From Kitagawia praeruptora (lineage: Eukaryota > Streptophyta > Magnoliopsida > Apiales > Apiaceae): 64,000 nt of DNA. Positions 11,717-22,875 of the stretch are shown here, piece after piece (the first letter of the stretch is position 1; every line of letters starts with the position of its first letter). A model generated the notes under the pieces. It was given only the letters and a program-made list of their open reading frames with translations. It did no database searches and was not told the DNA's origin. The position numbers and the translations under genes were made by a program. Location: positions 143,977,501 through 144,041,500 of the forward strand of contig CM075347.1 in assembly GCA_037693485.1 (NCBI GenBank). The letters are read 5' to 3'.

Positions 11717-13579
11717 ATGGTTCAAACACGAAGGACACCAACAATTACCGAGCCTCTGCCACTCAGTTCTGCACCGCCCACTACGGATCCGACGCCCCAG
11801 ACGACCGAGGCGATTGTTCAACATCAAGTTTCTCAACCTCTAGGGACAACTTCCCATGTTGAGAGTACGTTACCTCCGATCATCCATACAAATCAAGGGA
11901 CCAATCCTCTTCAGGTGGTGGTTTCTCCCTTGGTTGTCAATCCTAATAATCCCCCACATGGGGTCCAGATCCATACTACAGATCTCCCCGTGAACACCAA
12001 CCCAATGTATGGGCTGCCTAACTACCCTCATACTCAAGGAGCTGGACCTAGTGGCCACGCCTTGCAGATCCGAGATCGAGAGTATGTTGACTACTCTGGC
12101 CCCTATACTGATGATTCATCGTCTGATGAGGATGATCGTGATGAAGCCCCGAGGAGGCGACATGCTAGCAGAGAACCAAGAAGAAGAACACAAACCGTCC
12201 ATGATGGACCTCCTTTGACAGCCGCTGAGAGGATCAGGGCTCATGAGGCCGAGATCTTAAGGTTGAAGGACGATATTGCAAGAGAACAAGCTAGGTTAAA
12301 TCAGACTCAACCTCCTCCAACATCAGGACCGATTCCCTTTATAGATCTGGAGAGGTCTTCAAGAAGGCAGAGAAGGGCTGATGCCCCAACTGGAAGAACA
12401 ACGAGGGTGGAAACCCCCAAGAGCAACCCCAAGGATCTGATGCCACTTGGGGATCCTGATGATCCCACACCCCCGTTTACTGAGGAGGTGATGAATGCTC
12501 GTATCTCAAAGAAGTTCAAGATGCCGACAATTAAAGCTTATGATGGAACGGGTGATCCCGCAAACCACGTTAGGACATTCTCAAACGCACTGCTGTTGTA
12601 GCCTGCAAGTGACGCTTTGAAGTGCAGGGCATTCCCTCAAACTTTGTCGGGCATGGCTCAAAGATGGTATAGCCGGCTGCCTGCAAACTCAATTGGCTCC
12701 TTTAAGGAGTTAAGTGCTGCTTTCGTTAGTCAGTTTATCAGCGGAAGAGTTCATGAGAAAAGTTCTGCATCCCTTATGTATGTGGTACAAGGGAAGAACG
12801 AAAATCTGAGAGACTACCTTAAGAGGTTCACCAAGGAGACTTTGAACATCACTGATCTGGAAAATAAGGTGGCAATGGTAGCCTTGGAGCATGGCACCAC
12901 CGACCTATATTTTAAAAGGTCGTTAGCGAAGCATCCTCCCGAGAATATGGCTGAGCTCCAGCGAAGGGCTGACAAGTATATCAAGGCTGAGGATAGTATA
13001 AAGAAGGAGGCCACAGTAAGCAATGGTCGAGGTAACAATGATACAAAGAAGAGAAAGCAGGATCAGGAGTATGATGCTAGGGACAAGTATCCCCGTACTA
13101 GCAAAGATTCTGAATCAGCACCAAAAAAGAATCTTGGACCAAGGTTTTCTGACTATGCAAGGTTGAATGCTCCTAGGAGTTAAATTCTGCTAGAGATTGA
13201 GAAGGATAAGGACTTTCGATGGCCGAAGCCACTCAGGGGTGATCCCGCAAAGAGAGACAAGGAACAGTACTGTAGGTTCCACCGAGATGTGGGGCATGAT
13301 ACAGATGATTTTAGGCAGTTGAAGGATGAGATTGAGTTCTTGATCCGCAAAGGAAAGTTGAATAAATTTACAAAGGGTGAAGATCGTGGAACCCAAAGAA
13401 GGGACTACGATAGGAGAGACAATGACAGAAGGGATCACGATTGTGATCGTAACACACAGCCCCGAGGGCCAGTTATCAACATGATTAGGCCCGACAGCGG
13501 CCGGTATAACTCGAAATTCACGAAAGGCCTATGCCAGAGAAGTGATGCACATTATAGGAGAGGCCCCGAAGCGTGCTAG
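11717..13579 (+). pseudogene. gag: gag of the Tat element, broken
   Basis: The reading frame starts MVQTRRTPTI 33 bases after the LTR. It encodes an acidic/Arg-rich N-terminus with a helical HEAEILRLKDDIAREQARL segment. The capsid-type retrotransposon gag domain spans about 12490-12960. A CRFHRDVGHDT knuckle variant is at about 13270. In-frame stops lie at 12599 (TAG) and 13181 (TAA). Near 13485 a small deletion shifts the frame, so gag runs out at 13579 while protease continues in another frame. Both stops are consistent with a C-to-T change in a Gln codon, judged from the family pattern without an alignment. Confidence 0.92.
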
Positions 13580-16500
13580 AACTGAAATTGCAATCGGTTT
13601 TGATGATTCTGATCTTGAAGGGGTGAAGTTCCCCATTGACGACCCGTTGGTCATAACTCCTGTGATTGGGAACTCAAAAGTGAAGCGAGTCTTGATAGAC
13701 AATGGGGCTTCAGTTAATATTTTGTTTTATGACGCATTTATAAAGATTGGGAACACCGACTCTCAGTTGACCCCGACCAACATGCCAATTTACGGATTTA
13801 ATGGAGTTGAGTCCAAGGTTGAAGGAACTATTCAGTTACCCATGACTATTGGGCAAGAACCTAAGGAGGCTACCCAGATGCTAAATTTTCTGGTGATTAA
13901 GGCATCCTCGACTTATAATGCAATCCTGGGAAGGATTGGACTTCATGCGTTCAAGGCTATTGCCTCTACTTATCATATGAAGATTAAGTTTCCAACCCGG
14001 AATGGGGTTGGAGAACAGAAGGGTGACCAGAAGATGGCAGGGAGCTGCTATGTGTCCGCATTGAGGTCTGATGGAATCGGGGGGCAGGTACTCCCGATTG
14101 AAGACATAGATGTCCGTGATGATGATGAACACCGAGGGAAGCCAGCAGAGGACTTGATGCCCATACCTCTAGAGCTGGGCGACCCTGAAAAAGTTACTTA
14201 TATAGGGGCTTCGCTGAAGGAACCCTTGAAGGGCAAGTTGACGGCTTTCTTGCAAGAAAACAGTGATGTGTTTGCTTGGACTGCTGCTGACATGCCAGGG
14301 ATTGATCCCCAACTCATAACTCACAGGTTGAATGTTGATCCTGAACGAAAGACAATAAAACAAAAGAAGAGAAATTTTGCTCCTGAGAGGCAAGAGGCCA
14401 TTAAGCAAGAAGTTGACAAGCTCTTAGAGGCTGGGTTTATTGAAGATATTCAGTTTCCCGAATGATTAGCAAACCCTGTAATGGTCAAGAAAGCGAATGG
14501 GAAGTGGAGGATGTGTATAGACTTCACTGATTTGAATGATGCATGTCCGAAGGATTGTTTTCCCCTGCCAAGGATTGATATGTTGATAGATGCCACAGCT
14601 GGACATGAGATGTTGAGCTTCATGGATGGGTTCAGTGGATACAATCAGATTAAGATGCACAAGGATGACATCCCAAAGGTATCTTTCATAACTGACTTTG
14701 GTGTTTTCTGCTATCTTGTTATGGCTTTTGGTCTAAAGAATACAGGCGCTACTTACCAACGACTGGTGAATAAGATATTCGCCCATCTGATTGGAAAAAC
14801 CATGGAGGTCTATGTTGATGATATGTTAGTCAAGAGCCTTTTCAAGGCAGACCACATTAATAAACACCTCAGAGAGGCATTCGAAGTGCTGAGGCACCAC
14901 AAGATGATGTTGAATCCAGCCAAGTGTGCTTTTGGTGTTGGATCAGGAAAGTTTTTGGGTTTGATGGTTTCGAAAAGAGGCATAGAGGCCAACCCTGACA
15001 AGATCAAAGCGATCTTGGACATGGAACCACCCCGCTCCGTACGAGATGTATAGAAGCTAACTGGCCGAGTTGCGGCCCTAGGAAGATTCATCTCCAAGTC
15101 TGGTGATAAGTGCTTGCCTTTCTTTCAGGCCTTAAAGAAAGTGAGAAATTTTGAGTGGACTACAAAAAGCCAAGAGGCCTTTGAGCAGCTGAAGAAATAC
15201 ATGGCTGAGGCCCCGTTGTTGGCCAAACCAAGCCCTGGGGAAACTCTCTACTTATACCTGGCGGTATCTGAGCAAGCATTGAGTGATGTTCTTGTTTGAG
15301 AAGAGAAAAAGATTCAGAAACCTATTTATTATGTGAGCAAGGTTTTGCATGGGGCTGAGTTGAATTACTCAACCATAGAGAAGTTTGCATTGGCTTTGAT
15401 GACGGCCTCGAGGAAGCTATGACCATACTTCCAGTCGCATAAAATTGAAGTCCTGACAGACCAGCAGTTGAGGAATATATTGCATAGCCCAAAGGCCAGT
15501 GGAAGGCTAATCAAATGGGCCATAGAGCTTGGAGAATTTGATATCAAGTATAAGCCACGGACAGCCATTAAGGCTCAGGCATTGGCTGACTTCGTGGTTG
15601 AATGCACCATTAACAACCAAGAAGTCGGGGGGCAAGAGATAGTAACAACCCCTGAAAGTGGAGATAAAGATGAAGAACTTGTAGCTGATCAGAAGGAATA
15701 TTGGGTGCTCTATTTTGATGGAGCATCAAAAACAAAATCTAGTGGTGCAGGTTTGGTTTTGCAAAGCCCCGATGGGTTCACAGTTGAGTACGCTTTGAAG
15801 TTGGATTTTCCTACTACCAACAATGAAGCTGAGTATGAGGCATTGATAGCTGGGTTAGGCTTAGCTAGAGTCATGAGGGTCAAGAACCTTAAAGTGTGTG
15901 GAGACTCAAGACTGGTAGTCTCGTAAGTAAATGGCGAATTTGAGGCCAAGGATGAGACTATGGCGAAATACCTGAGAATCGTGAAAGCTGTTATGACTCA
16001 GTTTGAGAAGTGCTATTTTGAGCACATTCCGAGAGAAGAGAACGTTAAGGCTGATGCCTTGTCTAAATTTGCTTCTTCTAAAATCGAGAACTATGCAGGG
16101 AGTGTTTACTTCCAGGTCTTGAAGGCCCCGACCATCAACTCTAAGTTGATAGCACCGATTGATATGGGAGGTTGCTGGATTGATCCTATCAAAGCTCACC
16201 TCGAAACTGGATGGCTCCCTGACAATGCCCTGGAGGCACGAAAGCTGTCAGTAAGAGCATTGAGATATGCCTTAATTGAAGGCATCCTTTATAAGAGATC
16301 GTTTGTTATCCCATACTTGAAGTGTTTGAGGCCCCAAGAGGCAAAAGAAGCATTGAAAGAAGTTCATGAAGGGATCTGTGGGCAACACTTGGGGGGCAGA
16401 GCCCAAGCTCATAAGATCACACGACTAAGATTCTATTGGCCAGAGATGTTGGCCGATGCGCAGAATTATGTTAAGAAGTGTGACAGATGCCAAAAGCACG

Positions 16501-17408
16501 CTCCAATTGTAAGGCAGCCGCCTGAGATGTTAACTTCAGTTAACTCTCCTATTCCGTTTGCGATATGGGGGATGGACATACTTGGTCCTTTCCCTATGGC
16601 TTCTGCACAAAGAAAGTTTCTGATAGTGGTTATCGACTATTTCACCAAGTGGATTGAGGCTAAACCTTTGGCCAAGATAACCACCAAACAAGTTGCCCAG
16701 TTCTTTTGGGAAAACGTTATTTGCAGGTACGGAATTCCCCGAATCCTTGTGACAGATAACGGGACATAGTTCAACAATGAAGAGTTTAAGAAGTATTGCG
16801 AGGAAAATGCTATTGAGCTTCGTTTTACTTTAGTAGCACATCCACAAGCTAATGGACAGGTATAGGTAGCTAATCGAATTATCCTTGATGGACTGAAGAA
16901 AAGAGTTGAACACTCGAGGAACACTTGGGTGGACGAGTTACTGCCTATACTCTGGGCATATCGCACCGCTTGTAAGGTGACAACTGGAGCAACCCCATTT
17001 TTGCTGGCTTACGGAGCCGAGGCAGTTGTGCCCTTGGAGATCATGCACACATCACCTCGAGTTGAGGCATACGAACAAGAGACTAATGAAGAAGGCATGA
17101 GACTTGCACTTGATCTAATTGATGAAATCAGGGACGAGGCAAATGCCAAGAACGTGGAGCATCAGAAGAAGGCATCCTTTTACTACAACCATAGGGTTAA
17201 GGAAAGGTTCTTCCAGCAAGGTGACTTGGTTCTAAGGAAGATAGAGGCTTCTGGAGTCGGCCAAAAAGGAAAACTAGCCCCTAATTGGGAAGGACCATAT
17301 CGAGTCAAGAAGACACTAGGACGAGGATCCTACAAGTTGGAGACTTTGGATGGGAATGAGGTGCCCCGTACTTGACATGCTTTGAACCTCAAGATTTATT
17401 ATGTTTGA
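13542..17408 (+). pseudogene. pol: pol: protease, RT, two RNase H, integrase
   Basis: A single frame carries the whole pol but is cut by eight stops, at 14463, 15051, 15297, 15420, 15924, 16767, 16863 and 17373. Protease has DNGAS at 13698. Reverse transcriptase spans roughly 14300-15050, with DFTDLNDACPKD near 14520 and the YVDD catalytic box at 14811. The first RNase H covers about 15114-15600. A second RNase H begins with YFDGASK near 15708 and has NNEAEYEAL and GDSRLV, as in the extra archaeal-type RNase H of Tat elements. Integrase has its H/C zinc-binding part at 16363-16500, catalytic Asp near 16573 (GMDILGPF) and 16755 (VTDNG). The stop at 16863 falls where the third catalytic residue, Glu, is expected. 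It is a dead copy. Confidence 0.93.
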
Positions 17409-17816
17409 GCTATCCTTGTAAGGACTTAACTCATTATCTATTTATTAGGAGAAGTAGAAATAAGGTTCGATGAAACCATTCCAGGGTCTAGTACCCCGAG
17501 TAGGACTATAGTAGCTATGTAAGGGTGGAACCCTCTTTCAAGTTATCAATGCAAATCTGTTTTCCATTCTATGATTCTATGTTTTGTTTACGTACCGAGC
17601 ACCTGTTGAGTGTAAGTCTAGAAAGATCAAGTACTGAAAGTAAATGAGCATAAGAATAAAGGAAACAGATGCATAGATAAAATGCCCCGAAGGGCCACGA
17701 TTCGAATTAAGTTACAACACACAAATAAAAGTCAAGTCCCGAAAGACATTGATTGAAAGCTGATAAAGCCACAGGCGGCTAAACAGGGTCGTGCAAGGCC
17801 ATGGGGTGAACCCAAT
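17409..17816. other. Spacer between pol and the antisense gene
   Basis: This 400-bp spacer lies between the convergent ends of pol and the antisense reading frame. It has no coding signal and may hold the 3' ends of both transcripts. Confidence 0.5.
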
Positions 17817-20017
17817 CTACTTAGTCGGGGATTCTTCCTCGCCGCTCTCCTCGCCCGACTCCTCTTCATCTGAATCCTCCTCCTCATCCGAATCGTCATC
17901 TGAAATTTCTTCCTCGGCACCGTCTTGTTCAACAACTACCATCGGCTGCGCGGTAGTCTTCACAACTTCAGTTTCTTCCTCTCCAGAGGATGAGCTTGAG
18001 CTGCCTTCATTTCGGATCATCCTCTTGCCTGGGATCGGTTGTCGAACTACTCCAACTTTTCTGGCAGGCGGAGGCTTTTTTCCACGAGATCCCGAAGAGC
18101 TTGAATCTTGGCTAGCAACTTGGACAGCTCCCTTAGAGTTGGATCCAGAACGTCGATGAATGCCTTTGGAGCCGGAAAATGATGTCTGAGGAACAACTTT
18201 AGTTCCCGAACCAGAAGCTAGATTAGCCCGGTTGACATCCCAGTTAGGGCAAGGAAAATCAGCCGGGTTGACAACAGAAGGATGCCTATGGCTCACAGCG
18301 TTGATGGCCTTATCCCAACCAACAGACATGTTGAAGGGACGCACCTCATCATCATGGTCATCGATGAACTTAAGAAAATCTTGGGACCTATGATAGGCCT
18401 GGATCACCCTATCAGCATCAGATGCCTTCTTTCGGGCTAAAGAAGAAAGTTGTTTACGGGTGGATGCAGCATTAGCTTCGGCACGAATAATTTGGGAGTA
18501 CAGATCTTCAATCTCTTCCTTGAACCTTGCAGAGTCATTCTTCAAGCTAATATTCTCATCCCTAAAAGCCCGGCCTTGAGTTGAGACAGTTTGAAAGTAA
18601 GCATTGGCCTGCAATAAGGAAATGGGTGAGCTACAGGGAATACACAAAGTCGAAATCAATAACAGTATCGAACTTAACAGATGGAATTTCATACCTGATA
18701 CAAGGCTTGAGCGCCCATAAGCTGAGACTCATCCATTTTGTCACATGCGTGCATAGTCACTTGATCGGGAGGAGTGATTGAAATCTTGGACCAGTCTAGA
18801 GCTAGATGAGGGCTCCCAAAGACTGAGTCTTGTTCACATATACCCCAAGGAGGTATGAAAGGAGTCCTGACATCCCCATCAGCGTTCCGGGATCGTTTCC
18901 CGCCTTGGGAGCAACGCTCCAAGAAGTTAGGGATATGAGGCTTAGTAGGATTCAATAGTTCCTCAGCCTTCTTCTTCATCCTTTTGGTCACAATCGGCTG
19001 GTTCTGAGGACGACTATCAATCTCCTCGGCAGCTGAAATACAAAGAGAAAAATATCGGGATAAGAACAAATAGAGTTCATAATAAGCTTAAGTAAGAAAG
19101 TTACCCTCAATGGAAAGAAAGCTAAGGCCAGCCTCAATAAGATTCTTTTCATTCAGAAAAGTTTTATAGTGTGTACGGCCGTCGTCAGCAAGAAGCCTAT
19201 CTCGATCCCATAATTCTGAGTCACTAAGATCACACACGAAATGTGAACTATCTTCCACGGATCCAAATCTCTTCACAAAAAAGTTGCCCCAGTCACCACC
19301 TTTCCACTCAAGAACTACAAACTCCCTTTCCCAGAAATGCTATGAATCTGGAAAGGAGAAGGGATTCACTATGTGTGGAAGTTTAGCTCGTTGCTGAAGG
19401 CTAACCCATCCTTTCTTGGAGTCGAAAGAGTTTCTGGCCTCGAAGATACTTCGAAACATTGTAGTAGTCGGAAGAATCTCCAATTGGCGACACCTTATTA
19501 AGAAAATAGAGATGTACCTCCAAGCGTTGGGATACAAATGACAGGGGTGGATTTGATACTCCGCCAGCAATCTAATGATAAAATTATCAACCGGGAATCT
19601 GAACCCAGCATCTAAGGCACCCCAGTGAACGCAAATCCTTTCAGGATGCCATTTGCATGTTCTATCTGATGGGTTTGGAAGACGAACCTTAATGGCACTT
19701 GGAAAGTGGTATGTCTCCCTTATTTCTTGGACATCTCGTTCCGACAACTTACTCGGACTGTTAAAAAAATCTAAGCTGGCACAGTTTGGGAATGCTTCCC
19801 TCATAATGTTTAGAAGATCTAGCAAGGATTCAAATCTATGTTCAACATATGAAGAAGGTTTGATTTGTTCTTTACCTTTGGTGGTCCTCATTTTACTCCT
19901 CTTCGCCATAGCTTCCATCATGGAGACAGGGGGAGCCATTGGGCGATCAACTTCCGACATCTTGATCTTGATCTTGAAGCTGAAACTTGATCTTGAAGCT
20001 TGAACTTGATCTTGCAA
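17817..20017 (-). CDS. Antisense three-exon gene, Transposase_28-like
   Basis: Exons, read on the minus strand, are 20017-19105, 19032-18695 and 18608-17817. Both introns (72 and 86 nt) are GT-AG, with acceptors TTTGTATTTCAG and TTATTGCAG, and the phases join exactly. The start is either 20017 or MSEVDRP at 19960 (661 codons from there). Residues about 40-190 resemble the plant gypsy-associated domain called Transposase_28 in Pfam (FRFPVDNF, HPNAWR). Then come a basic linker, a coiled coil (DENISLKNDSARFKEEIEDL) and an acidic Ser/Asp/Glu tail ending EEESPTK. One in-frame TAG at 19338-19340, probably from CAG, breaks this copy. Antisense ORFs are known in the Tat lineage; function unknown. The protein may bind nucleic acid or chromatin, but that is a guess. 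Confidence 0.8.
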
Positions 20018-20092
20018 CTTGAAGGCTAGAGAACTTAAGAATTTGAAAGCTTTGAAATGAAGAAGTGAAGTGAAATGAAGGTTGTTCCTCCT

Positions 20093-20101
20093 CTTTTATA
20101 G
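20093..20101 (-). promoter_or_regulatory. TATA box of the antisense gene
   Basis: The complement reads CTATAAAAG, 77-84 bases upstream of the first ATG at 20017. A transcript start about 30 bases downstream would leave a leader of about 50 bases. This is an ordinary plant promoter layout and supports independent antisense transcription. Confidence 0.65.
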
Positions 20102-20369
20102 AAAAAGCATGACCTGCTACATCATGTTGAACTTCAGCTTGGTTCGCGTTTACAGGTCTTCTATCGTTTAAAGATGAAAAAAAGGACAGAAATTATCCGC
20201 GATATACAGAAAGAATCGTTATAATTCATATATGCTAGAGGAGAAATAGCTGATATATTTGCTGAACGGATGATTGCGCTTAAGAAGTTAAGTAACGAGT
20301 TTAGCCTTAAGCACAAGATTAGTAGTGCTAATCATAAATTAAGGAGTAATATCGTTAGAAGTCACGAAT

Positions 20370-20556
20370 GACCAAACTGACGACTTGTGATCAAGTTCAA
20401 GGTTCTTGATCCTTAGGATCACGGATGATTTTAGATCGTAGATCCCTGACGACTTAAGATCAAGGTCAAGATTCTTGATCCTTAAGACAACGAAGTCACG
20501 AATGACCAAAATAGTGACTTGAGATCAAGATCGAGATTCTTGATCCTCAAGACCAC
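20370..20556. repeat. Imperfect tandem repeat in the 3' region
   Basis: Phrases around tcacgaatgaccaaa, gtgacttgagatcaag and attcttgatcctt recur two to three times with a spacing of about 60-90 bp. This lies between the antisense promoter and the GC-rich array. Confidence 0.6.
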
Positions 20557-20579
20557 GGGTGATTTTCAGGTCCGGGCAT

Positions 20580-20835
20580 TTTAGCCAACCACGAAGTGGC
20601 CGACCACGACACCCGGAGGGCCGTAGCCGACCACGAGGTGGCCGACCACGAAGCAGCCGACCACCACCCCGAGGGAGCAGCAGCAGCCGACCACGGCGCC
20701 TCGAGGAGCTCCGGCCGACCACCACACGGTCGATCACCACACGGCCGATCACCGTGTCTTCGGACCCTCTGGCCGATCATGAGCTAGCCGACCACGAGCT
20801 AGCCCTTGATCCGGCTCATCACGGGTTAGTTCGTG
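20580..20835. repeat. GC-rich ccgaccacg repeat tract
   Basis: About 250 bp built from variants of ccgaccacgaagtgg and gatcaccacacgg. It is far richer in GC than anything else nearby. Long open frames on both strands here are a by-product of the repeat. I do not call a gene. Confidence 0.75.
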
Positions 20836-20845
20836 GTCCTAGAAC

Positions 20846-20951
20846 TTGAATTTTTCAGTGAACCTCGGATGGTTTTCAGTGCTGAAACGAGGTCAAAATT
20901 TGAATTTTTCAGTGAATCTCGGATGATTTTCAGTGCTAAAACGAGGTCAAT
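20846..20951. repeat. 52-bp direct duplication
   Basis: gaatttttcagtgaacctcg and gaatttttcagtgaatctcg begin two adjacent copies that end in gtgctgaaacgaggtcaa and gtgctaaaacgaggtcaa. Confidence 0.85.
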
Positions 20952-21230
20952 ATTAGCACAGATTAGTGCCGATTAGCACCGTTTAGTGCCGTTTAGTGCC
21001 TATTAGCACAGATTAGTGCCGATTAGCACCGTTTAGTGCCGTTTAAGCACTATTTAGTGCCTGTTAGCACAGATTAGTGCCGATTAGCACTGTTTAGCGC
21101 CGATTAGTTCCGTTAGTGCCATTTCATGCCATTTAACATCGTTTAACACTGTTTAAACGTTGTTTAAAGCTGATTAGCGCTGTGTAGTGCCGTTTAACAC
21201 CATTTAGTGTCGTTCAACATCGTCGTAAAT
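20951..21230. repeat. 10-bp periodic ttagtgcc array
   Basis: The core (a/t)ttag(t/c)(g/a)cc(g) returns every ten bases for about 250 bp. A higher-order 50-bp unit is duplicated at 20952-21001 and 21002 onward. Arrays of this kind before the 3' LTR are known in Tat/Ogre-type elements. Confidence 0.85.
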
Positions 21231-21374
21231 GCGTCGGTGGCTCCACGCTTTACATTAAGATGATATTGTTGAAAATACTCACGTAAGAGCAATGAACCCT
21301 AACCCAAGTCTCGAATAAGGCCGTTATAACTTCAAGGAAAACCTGATCAGTTTTCCTAGAAGTTGGGGGGCAAA

Positions 21375-21868
21375 TGATATGGGCTAAAAGTAAGCCCTAA
21401 AGACACATTTAATGTGGCATTAATTAGACCCGGAATGGTCCAAACGTGGGGCACACCAGATGGGCCCAAACCCTATTTATAATATTAATTTCGTAATTAA
21501 TATTAAGGGTAATAAACAGCTCAGCAAATAAGAGTCAAACAAGGATATTACTCTTGCCTGACTTTGCCTCCAAGATACATATTTCAACATGGAAACTGAT
21601 TCCTACAAGGAGTAGATCTAGAACCTTCCTCAAGGAAGACTTGTCCACCAAGTCTTGACTCCTACCATAATTCTAGGGCTTCTCAACCTATATAAAGGGT
21701 CTAACCCCTCATCTCAGAACTACGTCTTGACTTGATTCTCAATAACGAGATACGTAGACACTCTATGAGGACCGATCAGTCTCGTAACACAGAAACAACC
21801 ATTAAAGCTCGAAACTCAACCACCCTAGCATTAATTACAAATCGTAACCTAGTTTTTATTCCACAACA
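21375..21868 (+). repeat. 3' LTR of the Tat element
   Basis: 494 bp, TGATATGGGC...CCACAACA, about 97% identical to the 5' LTR by eye. Most differences are transitions, several of them G to A in this copy. Confidence 0.93.
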
Positions 21869-22080
21869 CCTATTTTTTAGTAAGGTGAATTTATTTATTT
21901 ATCTTTTGTTATAAAGAAAAGTAATATGTATTTTCTAATAAATATATGTTCAAAATAGGAGGCCATCCATGCATTGAAGGAAATCAGTTGGCCGACAAGT
22001 TCAATTCAAAGCAGGGGCAAAAAGCTTTTGACATTAAAAGTCGAAATAAATACTCGTAGAAAATGTCCAACAAACTAGAT

Positions 22081-22460
22081 TTATGATAAGGGTCCTGGTC
22101 CCTGACAATCGTTTGTCAGGGACTGGTTATTTGATAATCGGTTTCATAGTCGTTGGATCGTTGATCCAATGGCTGAGATTAAAAAAAAAAAAAATAACTA
22201 TCCGTTATAATTTTCCGCGGATAGGCAGTCGTTGATCCAATGACTGAGATTAAAAAAAATAAAAAATTACTGTCCGTTATAATTTTCCGCGGATAGGCAG
22301 ATTGCCTATCCGCGGACAGACAATCTGCCTATTCGCAGAAAATTATAACGGACAATAATTTTTTTTTTTTAATCTAGGAGGCGTTGGATCGTTTAGAAAC
22401 CAATTATTATATAACCGATGTCTGACAAATGATTGTCAAGAACCAAAATCCTTATCATAA
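22081..22460. mobile_element. Foldback MITE with a strong central hairpin
   Basis: The outer ends ttatgataagggtcctgg and aaaatccttatcataa are inverted, and tgacaatcgtttgtca pairs with tgacaaatgattgtca. In the centre gtccgttataattttccgcg (2x) pairs with cgcagaaaattataacggac, separated by an inverted cagattgcctatccgcgg core. No unambiguous target duplication is seen. Confidence 0.7.
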
Positions 22461-22875
22461 TTACAAAAAGATAGCATTGCCTTTTAGTTTTGTGGCCGTA
22501 CAAGCTCTAAATAACACAGCATGTGAAAATGAAACTCGAAAGTTGCATGCATGTAAGTGCAAGTAGCGGTTTGTTTTCCGCGGCCAAAACACGATAAGAG
22601 CCATTTATAAATACTAATAAATATATGGTCTCTCTGTTATTGTCTGCAAGTCAATTGTTTGTTTTGTTGTGATTGAATAAATACGGAGTATATGAAAGGT
22701 TACGACGACGTCAACGTATTTACATTTTACATACATTGAACTTGCTTATTCTTCAATTTTTGTTGGTTCTTGTCAATACATGAGATTAGGGTTGAAAGTG
22801 CAGTGGACCGGACGTACCGATTTGAAATGACAAATTTTGAACTTTCTAGTTGCCAACAATTAATCAATTAATCAT

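Larger units (their letters stand above)
11188..21868 (+). mobile_element. Complete Tat-lineage Ty3/gypsy retrotransposon
   Basis: This 10,681-bp element has LTRs TGATATGGGC...CCACAACA and a 5-bp target duplication CCTAT (11183-11187, 21869-21873). The primer-binding site is TGGCGCCGTCTGTGGGAA at 11686, and the purine tract GAAGTTGGGGGGCAAA sits just before the 3' LTR. Order inside: gag, protease, RT, RNase H, a second RNase H, integrase, then an antisense spliced gene, then tandem repeats. Two RNase H segments, an antisense ORF and tandem repeats before the 3' LTR are known features of the Tat lineage. By eye the LTRs differ by about 14 substitutions and 2 indels in 496 bp, so insertion is fairly recent. 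All sense reading frames are broken. Confidence 0.95.

Noticed and set aside
17791..18159. Ser-rich plus-strand frame (122 codons)
   Set aside because: It is the complement of the acidic Ser/Glu tail of the antisense gene.
20525..20849. Arg- and Pro-rich frames on both strands
   Set aside because: They come from the GC-rich ccgaccacg repeat in the retrotransposon; no start context or conservation visible.
20951..21230. A CRISPR-like array
   Set aside because: The units are contiguous and degenerate with no unique spacers, and this is a plant genome.
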